NCBI GenBank assembly: GCA_905221605.1
Contig: CAJNDS010002529.1
Span: 270,160-334,159 of the forward strand
Origin: Symbiodinium natans
Lineage: Eukaryota > Sar > Dinophyceae > Suessiales > Symbiodiniaceae
DNA: 64,000 nt
Direction: 5' to 3'
In this document: piece by piece, positions 10,501 through 19,433 of the stretch
Layout of the letters: every line of letters begins with the position of its first letter
How positions within the stretch are numbered: position 1 is the stretch's first letter
Notes under the pieces: model-generated
Databases searched by the model: none
What the model was told of the DNA's origin: nothing
The model's input: only the letters and a program-made list of their open reading frames with translations
Position numbers and translations under genes: made by a program

Positions 10501-13062
10501 AAAGTACGCCAGGTGTCCCGGCCGCAATAATAAAGCCCTGGAAATAAAGTACGCCAGTCGGGGCTTGTTTTTTTTTGGGGGGTCCGTTTTCCTTCTGATC
10601 CTCTCTGATTCTCTCTGATCCTCTCTAATTCTCTCTAAGGAAAGGAATCCTGAGTGATTCTCCTCTCTGATCCTCTCTCTAATTCTCTCTAAGGAAAGGA
10701 ATCCTTATTCAAAGGGGCCTCACTCTATTTGGGGGGGGTTTGATTGAAGGGGGGGGGAGGGGGGGGGGTTTATTACTAGGTCAACATTAAACCCTAAACC
10801 CTAAACCCTAAACCCTAAACCCTAAACCCTAAACCCTAAACCCTAAACCCTACCAGGCGTCAGCCCTGGCTTCTAAGAGCCAGCGCGCGATCTTCGCGTC
10901 GGAGCGGCCCCAGCCGAATCGCAGTGAGTGATGCAGCGCCGTCCTACCCCCGACATCGGTGACCTCGAGGATCACATGAGCCCTAAAAAGGATTAGGGTT
11001 TAGGGTTTAGGGTTTAGGGTTTAGGGTTTAGGGTTTAGAGTTTAGGGTTTAGGGTTCAAGGACCACATGTTAAACCCTAAGAGGGATTAGGGCCTCATAC
11101 ACCGGCCTCACTGCTTCTGAGGGGTTCATAAAACCGGACTTATGACAGGGCTTGTAGTAGAGGGTATACATGACCCCCAATTTTAGGATTCACTTGGGCG
11201 TTTACGAAAACAAGGGACCCCCAATATATACCCCGAAATAGTAGGACTCCCTTACAAACGGATCCCCAACAAGGTGCCCCTAAGTTCGGAAACCCCCACT
11301 TGGTCCCCGAGGGACATCCACCCGGGCGCGGGCGTCCAGCAACAAGCGCACAGCAGATACGCCTTACTTCTTCAATTACCAAGCAATTAAACATAAGTTG
11401 CAACTTTACTCTTCCTACTACAAAGGGCAGCCCGAGAAGATTAAAGACGATTGGCTAAGCTTGGTAGCCCAGTGGCCAGATTATGAACAAGGCACCCGTT
11501 TGGGGATTGGCTACCTTACTAGCTCATGGGTGGGATAGTATTACACATTCAAATGTATATTCCTGATTGGGTTCAGTACCCTTGAAAATGCAAAATATTA
11601 CTCAACTATGACAAAGTTCACCCTAAACCCTAAACCCTAAACACTAAACCCTAAACCCTAAACCCTTGAACCCCAAAACGGACACCAAGCAAGGCGCTGC
11701 GGTTCAAGGACGCCACGTGCAGGGCTGTTCCTTGGGGGCCAAATGAACCCTAAAGATGGGGTCATCTTCCCTATACTACTATAACTACGATTAAGGAACC
11801 CTAAACCCTAAACCCTAAACCCTAAACCCGAAACCCGACACCCCAAACCCTAAATCCTACTAAGGTAATATGAACCATGAACCCTTTCAGGGTTCATTTC
11901 GTCGCCAAGGCTCTCCCCATCTTGTCCGCGACGTCGGCCCCGGCACCCGCATCCAGCAGTCGTCGCACGATCATCACAGCGCCGCTCATACCTTAACTCT
12001 CCTAATGTGGTACCTTGTTTAGGGTTTAGGGTTAAGGGTTTAGGGTGGTCTACTAGAATCCAATGGAACGAACCCCAAAAAAATGAGCTGCAATAGGAGC
12101 CTTCAGAGGTACAAGCCAAATGCAGAGCGGTTCTTCCGTCGCAGTCGGCCAGATCTCTGGCGTACCCAGCCCGCAGCAAGGAGTCAGCAATTTCCGCACG
12201 GTTTGTGCGGGAAGCCACATGGAGTGCTGTCATTCTTCTGTAGTCGATCGCGTCCTTCTCCCAGCCACCCTCCAAAAGAAGCTGCGCCACGGCAACACGG
12301 TTCTGCAGAGTAGCGAAGTGAAGAGCGGACCAACCATTCGCGTCAGCCAGGTTGCCATCTGCACGAGCGTCCAAAATCATGCGGAAGATGTCGGGGAACC
12401 CAACACCCGCGTGCAGCGATGTCCGGCCAGCCAGGTCGGCTACGTTCACGCCCGCCCGGGCCTGCAGAAGCAGGCGCACCACGTCCGGGTGCGGCTCCCG
12501 AAAGCGTGCTCGACTGACAACTTGGAGAGCATGGTGGAGAGCTGTGCGGCCACTCTCATCAACAATGTCCGTGCCGGCCCCTGCCGACAGCAAGAAGCGC
12601 ACGATCTGGACCAGGCCTAAACTCGATGCGTCGTGAAGACACGTTGTGCCATGCGCGTCAGCAGTGTTGGGGTCTACGGGGCGTTGCAAAAGCTCCTCCA
12701 GACGGGCCTCGTTTCCATTACGTGCAAACTGACGCATCCGGCACTTCTCAGATTCCTCCAGGCCCACGAACGGGATCATGATCAGCTGCACGTCCGTGTC
12801 CGTCGTTGGACATACGCCCTCATCCCGCAAAATCGTGCCTTCGTGCAGGAGTCTTTGGGCAAAGCGTGGGAGCCCCCGAGCGGATTGAAGGTGGTCTTTC
12901 AAGGACCGCACGTCACTCACGGCCTCGGCAGGAAGGGCTGCCAGCTCTTCTCCGGATGCGCTCCAGACGCGCAAGGTCATTGCCGCAAAAAAAACGCAGG
13001 CAGCAAACCCTAACAGAACACCCTTGAGCCTAACTGCAACGAACATGCACGGCATTGTACAC
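7577..13062 (-). CDS. Ubiquitin-like plus ankyrin-repeat protein, about 606 aa, at least 11 exons
   Basis: Exons on the minus strand, chosen by splice signals, frame and the ankyrin consensus: 13062-12113 (ATG at 13055), 11991-11914, 11730-11698, 11362-11316, 10963-10862, 9920-9822, 9378-9280, 9108-9020, 8880-8785, 8003-7968, 7775-7577 (stop TAG). Coding length from 13055 is 1,821 nt and in frame throughout. Residues about 7-26 are hydrophobic (possible membrane anchor). Residues about 27-98 match the ubiquitin-like VWSASGEELA...DVRSLK...PRFAQRLL...DVQLIMIPF module that precedes ankyrin repeats in dinoflagellate proteins. About 13 ankyrin repeats follow (DGRTALHLA type); three exons are 99-102 nt, one repeat each. 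Role: probable protein-protein scaffold; no enzymatic motif seen. The last about 30 codons run into degenerate CCCTAAA sequence, so the true end may lie earlier or be spliced. The exon structure is inferred without transcript data, but the agreement of frame and consensus at all ten junctions makes it strong. Confidence 0.88.
7776..7967 (-). mobile_element. Intron 10: introner-like element, GC donor
   Basis: On the minus strand the intron reads GCA-CCTTGGGGACG ... GTCTCCAAG, and the next exon starts GCA. CCTTGGGGAC and GTCTCCAAG(G) are terminal inverted repeats; GCA is a 3-nt direct repeat. Removing the intron restores an ankyrin DxxGKTA motif across the junction. The interior has about nine CCCTAAA units on the plus strand. 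The same CCTTGGGGACGAAATGA end occurs in intron 2 and at 10304-10415. Confidence 0.8.
8004..8784 (-). other. Intron 9: 781 nt, GC donor, starts in a telomere array
   Basis: The intron begins GCTGCTGGGCTTAGGG and passes at once into about 12 TTTAGGG units (8692-8775 on the plus strand as CCCTAAA). It ends ACCCAG, and the next exon begins GCT, a direct repeat of the donor. A second array lies at 8035-8090, and further TTTAGGG/CCCTAAA units at about 8310-8330 and 8425-8450. The remaining interior is unique sequence with no recognised exon. Confidence 0.75.
8881..9015 (-). mobile_element. Intron 8: CTTGGTAGC introner element with 4-bp target duplication
   Basis: The element starts CTTGGTAGC (8881) and ends GCTACCAAG (9015) on the plus strand, and is flanked on both sides by CTTC (GAAG on the coding strand; 8877-8880 and 9016-9019). 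The intron is GAAG plus the element (9019-8881); the exon resumes with the second GAAG. Splicing restores an uninterrupted ankyrin helix, RKLLKAGAGVD. The interior contains TTTAGGG units and a GGTTGGCTACTGTAGAAGGGAACC block shared with other family members. This is the clearest case here of a transposon acting as an intron. Confidence 0.85.
9506..9600. mobile_element. MITE-like hairpin inside intron 6
   Basis: The left arm CTCTTAGTAGGGAATGAGGG and the complementary right arm CCCTCATTCCCTACTAAGAA match at 22 of 23 positions and enclose about 50 nt. The hairpin sits within intron 6 of the ankyrin gene (9821-9379) and so looks like a nested insertion in an intron. Confidence 0.75.
9921..10087. 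mobile_element. Inverted-repeat element CTTGGGATGTTCCCCC, nested at the end of intron 5, with a TTTAGGG insert
   Basis: Left end CTTGGGATGTTCCCCC; right end GGGGGAACACCCCAA. CTTGTC flanks both sides on the plus strand (GACAAG on the coding strand), consistent with a 6-bp duplication. The left terminal 22 nt is repeated exactly at 9988-10009, and the space between the copies holds TTTAGGG units. The left edge of the element is the AAG acceptor used for exon 6 of the ankyrin gene. Related copies lie at 20395-20493, 24967-25074 and, as a half, at 26657-26705. Confidence 0.7.
10304..10415. mobile_element. Element of the CCTTGGGGACGAAATGA family inside intron 5
   Basis: The left end is CCTTGGGAACCAAACGAAGC and the right end is the approximate complement, GGGGTCATGTCGTCCCCAAGG. 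Near-matching AAGAA occurs just outside both ends. It has the same termini as the elements that form introns 2 and 10 of this gene, but here it is nested in the 941-nt intron 5. Confidence 0.65.
10581..10712 (+). repeat. CT-rich tandem duplication (TCTCTGATCC / TCTCTAATTC)
   Basis: Two copies of a block made of repeated CTCTCTGATC and CTCTCTAATT words followed by TCTCTAAGGAAAGGAATCC, inside intron 5. It is followed by G-rich runs at about 10730-10770 and a CCCTAAA array at 10786-10852. Confidence 0.7.
10786..10853 (-). repeat. CCCTAAA array at the start of intron 5
   Basis: About nine CCCTAAA units. On the coding (minus) strand the array begins within about 12 nt of the exon 5 donor (GAC-GCCTGGTAGGGTTTAGGG), so the telomere-like sequence is almost contiguous with the splice site. 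Confidence 0.9.
11731..11913 (-). mobile_element. Intron 2: introner-like element, GA donor
   Basis: On the minus strand the intron reads GAG-CCTTGGCGACGAAATGA ... TCATTTGGCCCCCAAG and the exon resumes with GA. The two ends are inverted repeats over about 20 nt with three mismatches. Splicing A|GAG...AAG|GA restores the ankyrin motif GRTALHVAS. A TTTAGGG array and variants lie in the middle. Confidence 0.8.
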
Positions 13063-13154
13063 CTGGGACTCTTTTTACCTACCTACAGGTTAGTAGCAAC
13101 TACCCCTGAATTAGTAGGTATAACCCAGAAAACTGTAGGTAAATAGGGTCCCCC

Positions 13155-13245
13155 CTAAACCCTAAACCCTAAACCCTAAACCCCAAACCCCAAACCCTAA
13201 ACCCTAAACCCTAAACCCTAAACCCTAAACCCTAAACCCTACCAG
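13155..13245 (-). repeat. CCCTAAA array in the intron upstream of exon 1
   Basis: About 12 CCCTAAA or CCCCAAA units. On the coding strand the array begins 8 nt after the GT donor of the candidate upstream exon, the same arrangement as in introns 5, 7 and 9. Confidence 0.85.
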
Positions 13246-13249
13246 GCAC

Positions 13250-13349
13250 CTCATGCGGGAGTTTCCCCGGGCTCTGGGATGAGGCTCCAGCTTCTTTGGT
13301 GGCTCGGCTCTCCGAAGCTCGTGAGCCCCTGGAGCCCGGCATTCAAGTC
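13250..13349 (-). other. Candidate upstream exon (5' UTR or N-terminal) of the ankyrin gene
   Basis: The block lies between CTCAG|GACTTG (acceptor-like) and CATGAG|GTGCC (GT donor). Joining it to 13062 (CCCAG|GTGTAC) continues the reading frame of exon 1 and gives the same pattern as the other introns: the intron starts GTG, the next exon starts GTG. An in-frame ATG at the exon end would add four residues before the ATG at 13055. The intervening 187 nt contains a CCCTAAA array and an inverted repeat (about 13065-13152). The block could equally be the 5' UTR with a spliced-leader acceptor at its start. Confidence 0.5.
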
Positions 13350-14996
13350 CTGAGGCCCTTAATGCGCACTGAAAAACCCTAAACCCTAAACCCTAAACCC
13401 TAAACCCTAAACCCTAAACCCTAAACCCTAAACCCTAAACCCTCGCAAGGACCCTAAAAATTGTAAGCCGTAAACCCTAAAGCCCTAAGCCTTGGGAAGC
13501 CGTAAAGTGCGTCTGGGGTCCCCTTCTCGATTCCCCCAAGAGCCGCTTGGAAAAAATTAGGGTTGAGGTTTCCCCTGAGCCCTAGACCCTAGACCCTAGA
13601 CCCTAAAACCTAAACCCTAGCCCTAAACCCCAAAACCTAAACCCTAGCCCTAAACCTTAAACTCAAGCCCCTCACCCAGGGGCCCAGGCCAATTTGCATC
13701 CCTGCGGCGGAAGGCAGAGTCCACGTGGCTGGACGCCTCTCCGGAAGGATTTTGGGTTTAGGGTTTAGGGTTTAGGGCTTAGGGCTTAGGATTTAGGATG
13801 AATAGGGTTTAGGGCTCAGGATTTAGGGCTTAGGGCTTAGGACTCTTTGATCCCTATACCTGCAACTGTTTTGGGGCTTGGGGCTTCAGTGGTCGAGGGT
13901 TGCACTGCTTGTGCAGGGGAAGAGGGGGGGCAGGGGCAATCTCTGTGTGTCTGTGTGTCTGTGTGTGTGCGTGCGTGTAACCTGCAGGGTAAACCCCGCC
14001 CCAGCCCTACGGAAAGATCAACGATAAGAGCCCTGAAGCTGCATGGGCTCAGGGTTTAGGGTTTGGGTTCCTGGTCTTGTGTCCCAAAATGGGATTGGCT
14101 TTCGGATTCACGGTCCTAGGTTTAGGTAGACCCTGCAGGCACACGTCGAGAGTTTAGGGGTGTAGGCTTCGGGGACTTCCAAGGCAGTACTATACAACCC
14201 TAAACCGTAAATCCTACACCCTCAACCCTCAACCCTAAACGCTAAGCCCTAAACCCCACACCCCAAACCCTAAACCCTAAACCGTATCTTTCCCAAATTT
14301 GAACCATACTCAAGAATCCTTTCTCCATCTTCAGGCATCTCCTTAAAGTACAGAGTACTGGGCCCACTGGGGATTTGCATCCTAAACCCTAAACCCCAAA
14401 CCCAAAACCCCCAAACCCCAAACCGCAGACGCCAAACCCCAAACCCTAAACCCTAAACCCTGTAGGACACTCAGCAAGCCTGTCAACCGCGAGCCGGCTT
14501 TTTGTAACTCTTTGGTCTACACCCTAAGCCCTAAACCCTAAACCCTCAACCCTCAACCCTAAACCCTAAACCCTAACCCTAAACCCTAAACCCTGAAGGC
14601 TTTTTCTAACTCCCCCTTCTTCGGGCACAACGCATGGCTCCAAAAGGGGTCGGGGCGCGCAGGTGGGCAGTTTAGGGTTTAGGGTTTAGGGTTTAGGGTT
14701 TAGGGTATAGGGTTCAGGGTGTAGACAAAACACTCTAAAAACTCTTAAAGCCCTAGACAAAAATTCGGATGAAGGAGCTAGGGGTGATGGTGTAAAGATG
14801 TACGAGGGTGCTTCTCTAAATTCAGGTCCCTTTTGACTAGGGTTTAGGGTTGAGGGTTTGTGGCCCAAATTCTAGGAAAATGTGGAGCCCGGGTAAGTCA
14901 GTACATGGAGCTGCCGAGATCGCGACAAGTACATGCTCTAGCTGCTTCCTATAAACCTGGGGTTTAGGGCTTAGGGTTTTATCTAGGGTTTAGGGT

Positions 14997-15035
<39 letters not shown>

Positions 15036-16473
15036 GGTTTAGGGTTTAGCGTTTTGCCCCTAATGTTCAGTGGCGCAGGCCCACGATGCGCGTCCGAAAT
15101 TTGGGGGGGGGGGGGGGGGGTTGCTCTACATGTCGTTTTGAAGGCCCCTTTGCAAGGGGGCCCTAGGTGGAAAAGGCGCCTTCAAGCCCGAAGCCCTCAA
15201 GCCCTAAACCCCAAACCCTAAACCCTAAACTCTAACACCCCTAAGCCTAAACCCTAAACCCTAAACCCTAAACCCTAAACCCTACTTTGGAGCAACCCCC
15301 CCTTGTGTGGAAGGGTGAGACCGCTGCTTCACAGGGGCCCACGGCTGGTCCCCAAAGTTCATGGACCAACGCAGAGCTGCCACGATGAACTCCGACAGCC
15401 CTCAACCAGAAGCTCGGTAGGGTTTAGGGTTTAGGGTTTAGGGTTTAGGGTTTAGGGTTTAGGGTTCAGGGTTCAGGGTTTAGGGCCTCTGGAGTTTTTT
15501 AGGGTGTAGGGCGTAGGGTTCAAGGTTGAGAGGTTCGGGTATACCCTCGGAGTTTAAAGCCCTGACCCGTGAACCCCTAAACCCCCAAACAATCAGCTTC
15601 GGCCGTGTTTCTTGCCCCAATTTTCAGGGGGCTTTCTGCTCATGAGGAGATTTAGGGTTGCTTTGGTCAAATAGGGACCGCCTGAAACCTATCAGCCCAG
15701 TTATAAAGCCCTATGTAGGACATCTTGGGTCTATGTGAGCATCCCTTTCAAAGTGGCGTCAAGACTTTTTGTATTTCTCGTGTATAATAGGCCTTAGGGC
15801 CCCAAAACCCAAAACCCAAAACCCAAAACCCTAAACCCTAAACGGCTTATCAACCCTAGAGCCTAAAGCCTAAGCCTCAGTTGTTCATGGCAGCCGCTGC
15901 CAGGCAGCTCAGAATCTTCTGGACGCAGAGTTCCCACGGATCTTGTCGGCAGGGGATCTTGAAGCATGGCAAAAGAAACACGACACTGGGCGCCTAGGTA
16001 AGGCTTCGGAGGAGTGGCTTGAAAGAGCAGTGAAAACCCTAAACCCTAAACTCTGACCCCTGCAACCCTGAACCGATGACTGCGAAGCTAAATTTGACAT
16101 GGGAAGTTGTTCAAGCGTCATCAAAGCCGAATGCCGTTCTTTGATTCTTCTTCAATCTTTATGGCCCCTTCATGAAAAAAGTGTACTCTTAAACAGCAGA
16201 CATGCAAACCAACAACGCTATTTTGGCCGAAGGACAAGCGCTTGCAAAATGACAGGGCCGGGCTGGGTGTCTCCGGGATATTTACAACCCACATATAAGC
16301 CCCTCAACTACCCTAATATGGTTATAATTTGGTGATAAGTGCAATTACTATTTGGTTAGTAAGTACCATGAACCTCCAAGTACCCAACGTGCAGTTGCGT
16401 TTGCTTACGTCTTTGCTTTCTAAAACAGGGTGTAGGATGCAGGGTTTTGTGGTTGGGGCCAAGGATTTTTTTC

Positions 16474-16583
16474 CTAGACCCAAGAGCAACCTAGGAATGA
16501 AAAAGGGTGCCCTTTTTGGCTTACAGGTGTAAGGGAACCTAAACCCGGAAAAAAGGGGAATAAGGGCCTACTCCGGGTCCTAG
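16474..16583. mobile_element. MITE-like element, CTAGACCC...GGGTCCTAG, with TTTC duplication
   Basis: Ends CTAGACCCAAGAG and CTCCGGGTCCTAG are inverted repeats. TTTC occurs immediately on both sides (16470-16473 and 16584-16587), a probable 4-bp target-site duplication. The interior words GGTGCCC, TAAGGGAACCTAAACCC and GAATAAGGGCCTACTC are shared with 19111-19221. Confidence 0.75.
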
Positions 16584-16592
16584 TTTCTGACG

Positions 16593-16750
16593 TTGCCAGA
16601 TAACTGGCGACAACTCTCGTGAGCTCGTCTGGATACTCGCACGGGCTGGCTGGCCAGTGCTGCCGCGGTCGAGGCAAGAAGTCATATTACCAGTGTCACC
16701 TTACAACGCCGACAGCCACCGTAAGCCAGTCTCGTTTAAGACTTGTAACT
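16593..16750 (+). other. Candidate protein-coding exon, function unknown
   Basis: An open plus-strand frame without stops encodes a balanced, non-repetitive peptide (ELVWILARAGWPVLPRSRQE followed by a polar stretch) beginning just after the CTAGACCC element. It is followed by a TATA-rich microsatellite. The minus strand is also partly open here, so strand and limits are uncertain. It might belong with the exon-like block at 16898-17002. Confidence 0.3.
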
Positions 16751-16897
16751 ATGGTTGTACCTCTATATATGTATACATACATATATGTATATCGCCTGAA
16801 GTAGAGTACTTATGTCCTTACTTATGGCTATATATTTATATATATGACAGTAAGTACTTCTATCCTTACTTCTAGCTAACCACGAATCTTCAAGCAG

Positions 16898-17002
16898 GGC
16901 TGCTGGCACATCCTCTTCGCAGCCGGGATTGTCGGCAGCAGCGCTGCCCAGGCGTGGCAGGGCGTCTCACTGCTGGAAGCACGAAAGGCAGCAAGAGCTG
17001 TG
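16898..17002 (+). other. Candidate exon, 35 codons, AG|G to G|GT boundaries
   Basis: A stop-free 105-nt block lies between CAAGCAG|GGC and GCTGTG|GTAAACCC. It encodes a hydrophobic start (CWHILFAAGIVGSSAAQAW) then a helical KAARAV end. The 3' boundary passes straight into CCCTAAA-type repeats, as the confirmed introns of the ankyrin gene do on the other strand. No family recognised. Confidence 0.35.
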
Positions 17003-17007
17003 GTAAA

Positions 17008-17150
17008 CCCTAAGCCCAAAACCCTATGAACCCTAAACCCGAAACCCTATGAACCCTAAACCCGAAACCCTATGAACCCTAAACCCGAAACCCTATGAAC
17101 CCTAAACCCGAAACCCTATGAACCCTAAGCCCAATGAGTCCGAAACCCAA
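17008..17150 (+). repeat. About 22-nt tandem repeat built from CCCTAAA-like words
   Basis: About five copies of a unit combining CCCTAAACCCGAAA and CCCTATGAA. It is a higher-order repeat made from degenerate telomere units. Confidence 0.85.
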
Positions 17151-18177
17151 TGAATCCTAAACCCTGCGAGCCCTAAACGCTACTCCGACATGCAAGGAAC
17201 AGCGTTGACATTTGGGTCCAATACAAGGTGGGTAGTGCGGTGACACTGACATGGTGACAACACATCACACGCCCTCAACATCAACTCGACCGTGTGCCAC
17301 ATAACTCGCACACGTGTCTGCATCCCTAAACCCTAAACCCTGAACCCTAAACTGCCCTAAACCCTTAAACCCTTAAACCCTTAAAACCCTTAAAACCCTT
17401 AAAACCCTTAAAACCCTATAAACCCTTCAAACCCTATAAACCCTATAAACCCCATAAACCCTAAAACCTAAGCCCTAAACCAGCACTATCTGCCCATAAT
17501 TGGCATTGACGTCGGAAAGCGGGTGCTGTGGTATAACGAGGGGCATGCCTGGCTGCCTGGAAATACAAGGGGACCTTGCAACCAAAAGCAGTGAACCCTA
17601 TTCCCTAAACCAGGTTTAGGGTTTAGGGTGTATACTTGGGTTGAGGGGGTACCTCTATGTCGGGAAGTACCCGAAGTGCTAAAGCCCGTAAGGCCTGTAG
17701 CCTACCCAGCAGCCCGGCGGACACCAAAAAAGCTAGCAAAGCACCTTTCCGACATATGATCCCCTTCAAAACCCAAATGAATAAAACATTTCCCATCGGC
17801 CTACCTGGCCTCAACCCCTCAACCCTCAAACGCTCAGACCCTCCAACCCTCCAACCCTAAAACCCTAAAACCCTAAACCTTACAACCCCAAACCCTGAAC
17901 CCTCAAACCCTGAAACTTAAAACCCTAAAACCTGAAACCCTAACCCCCCTACAAGCCCTTTTGTCCTTGAAGCTTTCGGCTGACCCTAAACCCTAAACCC
18001 TAAACCAAAAACCCTAAACCCTACAGAGGCCCTCTTGCCCTTGAAGCTTTCGGCTCACAGTGTTGCCTGGCGACTTGCCAACGACTCACCGGGACCTGGG
18101 CAAGGGTCGCTGCACGGGTTGGGTTGAGGGTTTGGGGTTGAGGGTTTGGGGATTTCGGGTTTAGGGTTTAGGGTGTA

Positions 18178-18450
18178 GGGTTTTGGGGTTTTGGGGTTTT
18201 GGGGTTTTGGGGTTTTGGGGTTTTGGGGTTTTGGGGTTTTGGGGTTTTGGGGTTTTGGGGTTTTGGGGTTTTGGGGGTTTGGGGTTTTGGGGTTTTGGGG
18301 TTTTGGGGTTTTGGGGTTTTGGGGTTTTGGGGTTTTGGGGTTTGGGGGGTTTTGGGGGTTTTGGGGGTTTTGGGGGTTTTGGGGGTTTTGGGGTTTTGGG
18401 GTTTGGGGCTTGGGGTTTTGGGGTTTTGGGGTTTTGGGGTTTTTGGGGTT
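18178..18450 (+). repeat. TTTTGGGG tandem array (hypotrich-ciliate-type telomere unit)
   Basis: About 20 nearly perfect TTTTGGGG octamers, then TTTTGGGGG nonamers, then mixed TTTTGGGG and TTTAGGG-like words to about 18760. The unit equals the Oxytricha/Euplotes telomere repeat but lies inside a TTTAGGG landscape, so divergence and local expansion of TTTAGGG is the simplest explanation. Strong G-quadruplex potential on the plus strand. Apparent GFWGFGVLGF-type open frames across it are repeat artefacts. Confidence 0.92.
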
Positions 18451-19110
18451 TTGGGGTTTCGGGGTTTAGGTTTTGGGGTTTAGGGTTCGGGGCTCAAGGT
18501 TTTGGGGTTTAGGGTTTGGGGTTAGGCTTTTGGGGTTTAGGGTCTGGGGTTTAGGGTTTGGGGTTTAGGGTTTTGGGGTTTAGGGTTCTGGGTTTAGGTT
18601 TTTGGGGTTTAGGGTTTGAAGGTCAGGGCCTGGGGTTTAGGGTTTTGTGGTTTAGGGTTTGGGGTTTATGGTTTGGGCTTTAGGGTTTGAGGGTTTAGGG
18701 TTTGGGGTTCAGGGTTTTTAGTTTAGGGATTAGGGTTTCGGGTTTAGGGTTTGGGGCTGTAGGGTTTAATGCTAACAGGGTGTACCGACACAATAGGCCT
18801 GATTGCAAAGAAGCCTGAGACTAAAGTTGAAACAAAGCAAACTCTTCCACATTCAGGTTCGTTCACTAAGCTGCGTAGGCCAAGTGAAAACCATGGCTCA
18901 CAAACTAACCATGACGGCAATCTTTTGGAAACCAGCAATGTAGACCTTGGTCATGTAATCAGCAACCATGACATACAAGCAGCGGAGGAAAAAAACGAAC
19001 AATAAATGTACGAAACAAGCGAAGTAGCAGATCAGCTAATCGGAAGCTTCGCCACAACCGATGAAAAACATCCAGCATAGTTCAGACCACTCACGCCAAC
19101 AATACTTCAA

Positions 19111-19221
19111 CTAGACCCAAGAGTAGCCTAGGAACAACAATGGTGCCCCTTGGTGTAAACAAAAAAGATTATAAGGGAACCTAAACCCTAACAATGGGAA
19201 TAAGGGCCTACTCTGGGTCCT
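19111..19221. mobile_element. Second copy of the CTAGACCC...GGGTCC element
   Basis: Same termini and interior order as 16474-16583. TTCAA lies just before the left end and again just after the right end (about 19222-19226), a likely 4-5 bp target-site duplication. The start of a CTTGGTAGCCCAG-type element (19231) follows directly. Confidence 0.75.
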
Positions 19222-19433
19222 TTCAATACTTGGTAGCCCAGTAACCATATTATGGGTTGGATACTTTTTCAGGAAACCATGAACCTATACTGAACTTGGA
19301 ACCCTAGCAAAAATTAAAAATTCTGCAGTTTCTTAGGAATCATAGTACCCAAAATGAAAAATATTTCCAAGTACCCCTAAGGAACCAGAAAAGGGCAACA
19401 GCGTACCATTGGAATACCGAGAATATAGAGTAC

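Noticed and set aside
11850-12112. Extension of the first ankyrin exon to the stop at 11850
   Set aside because: After 12113 the frame leaves the ankyrin consensus, reads through CCCTAAA repeats and crosses the next real exon in the wrong frame.
18183-18512. Open frames encoding GFWGFGVLGF repeats
   Set aside because: Pure translation of the TTTTGGGG array in three frames; no independent sign of coding.
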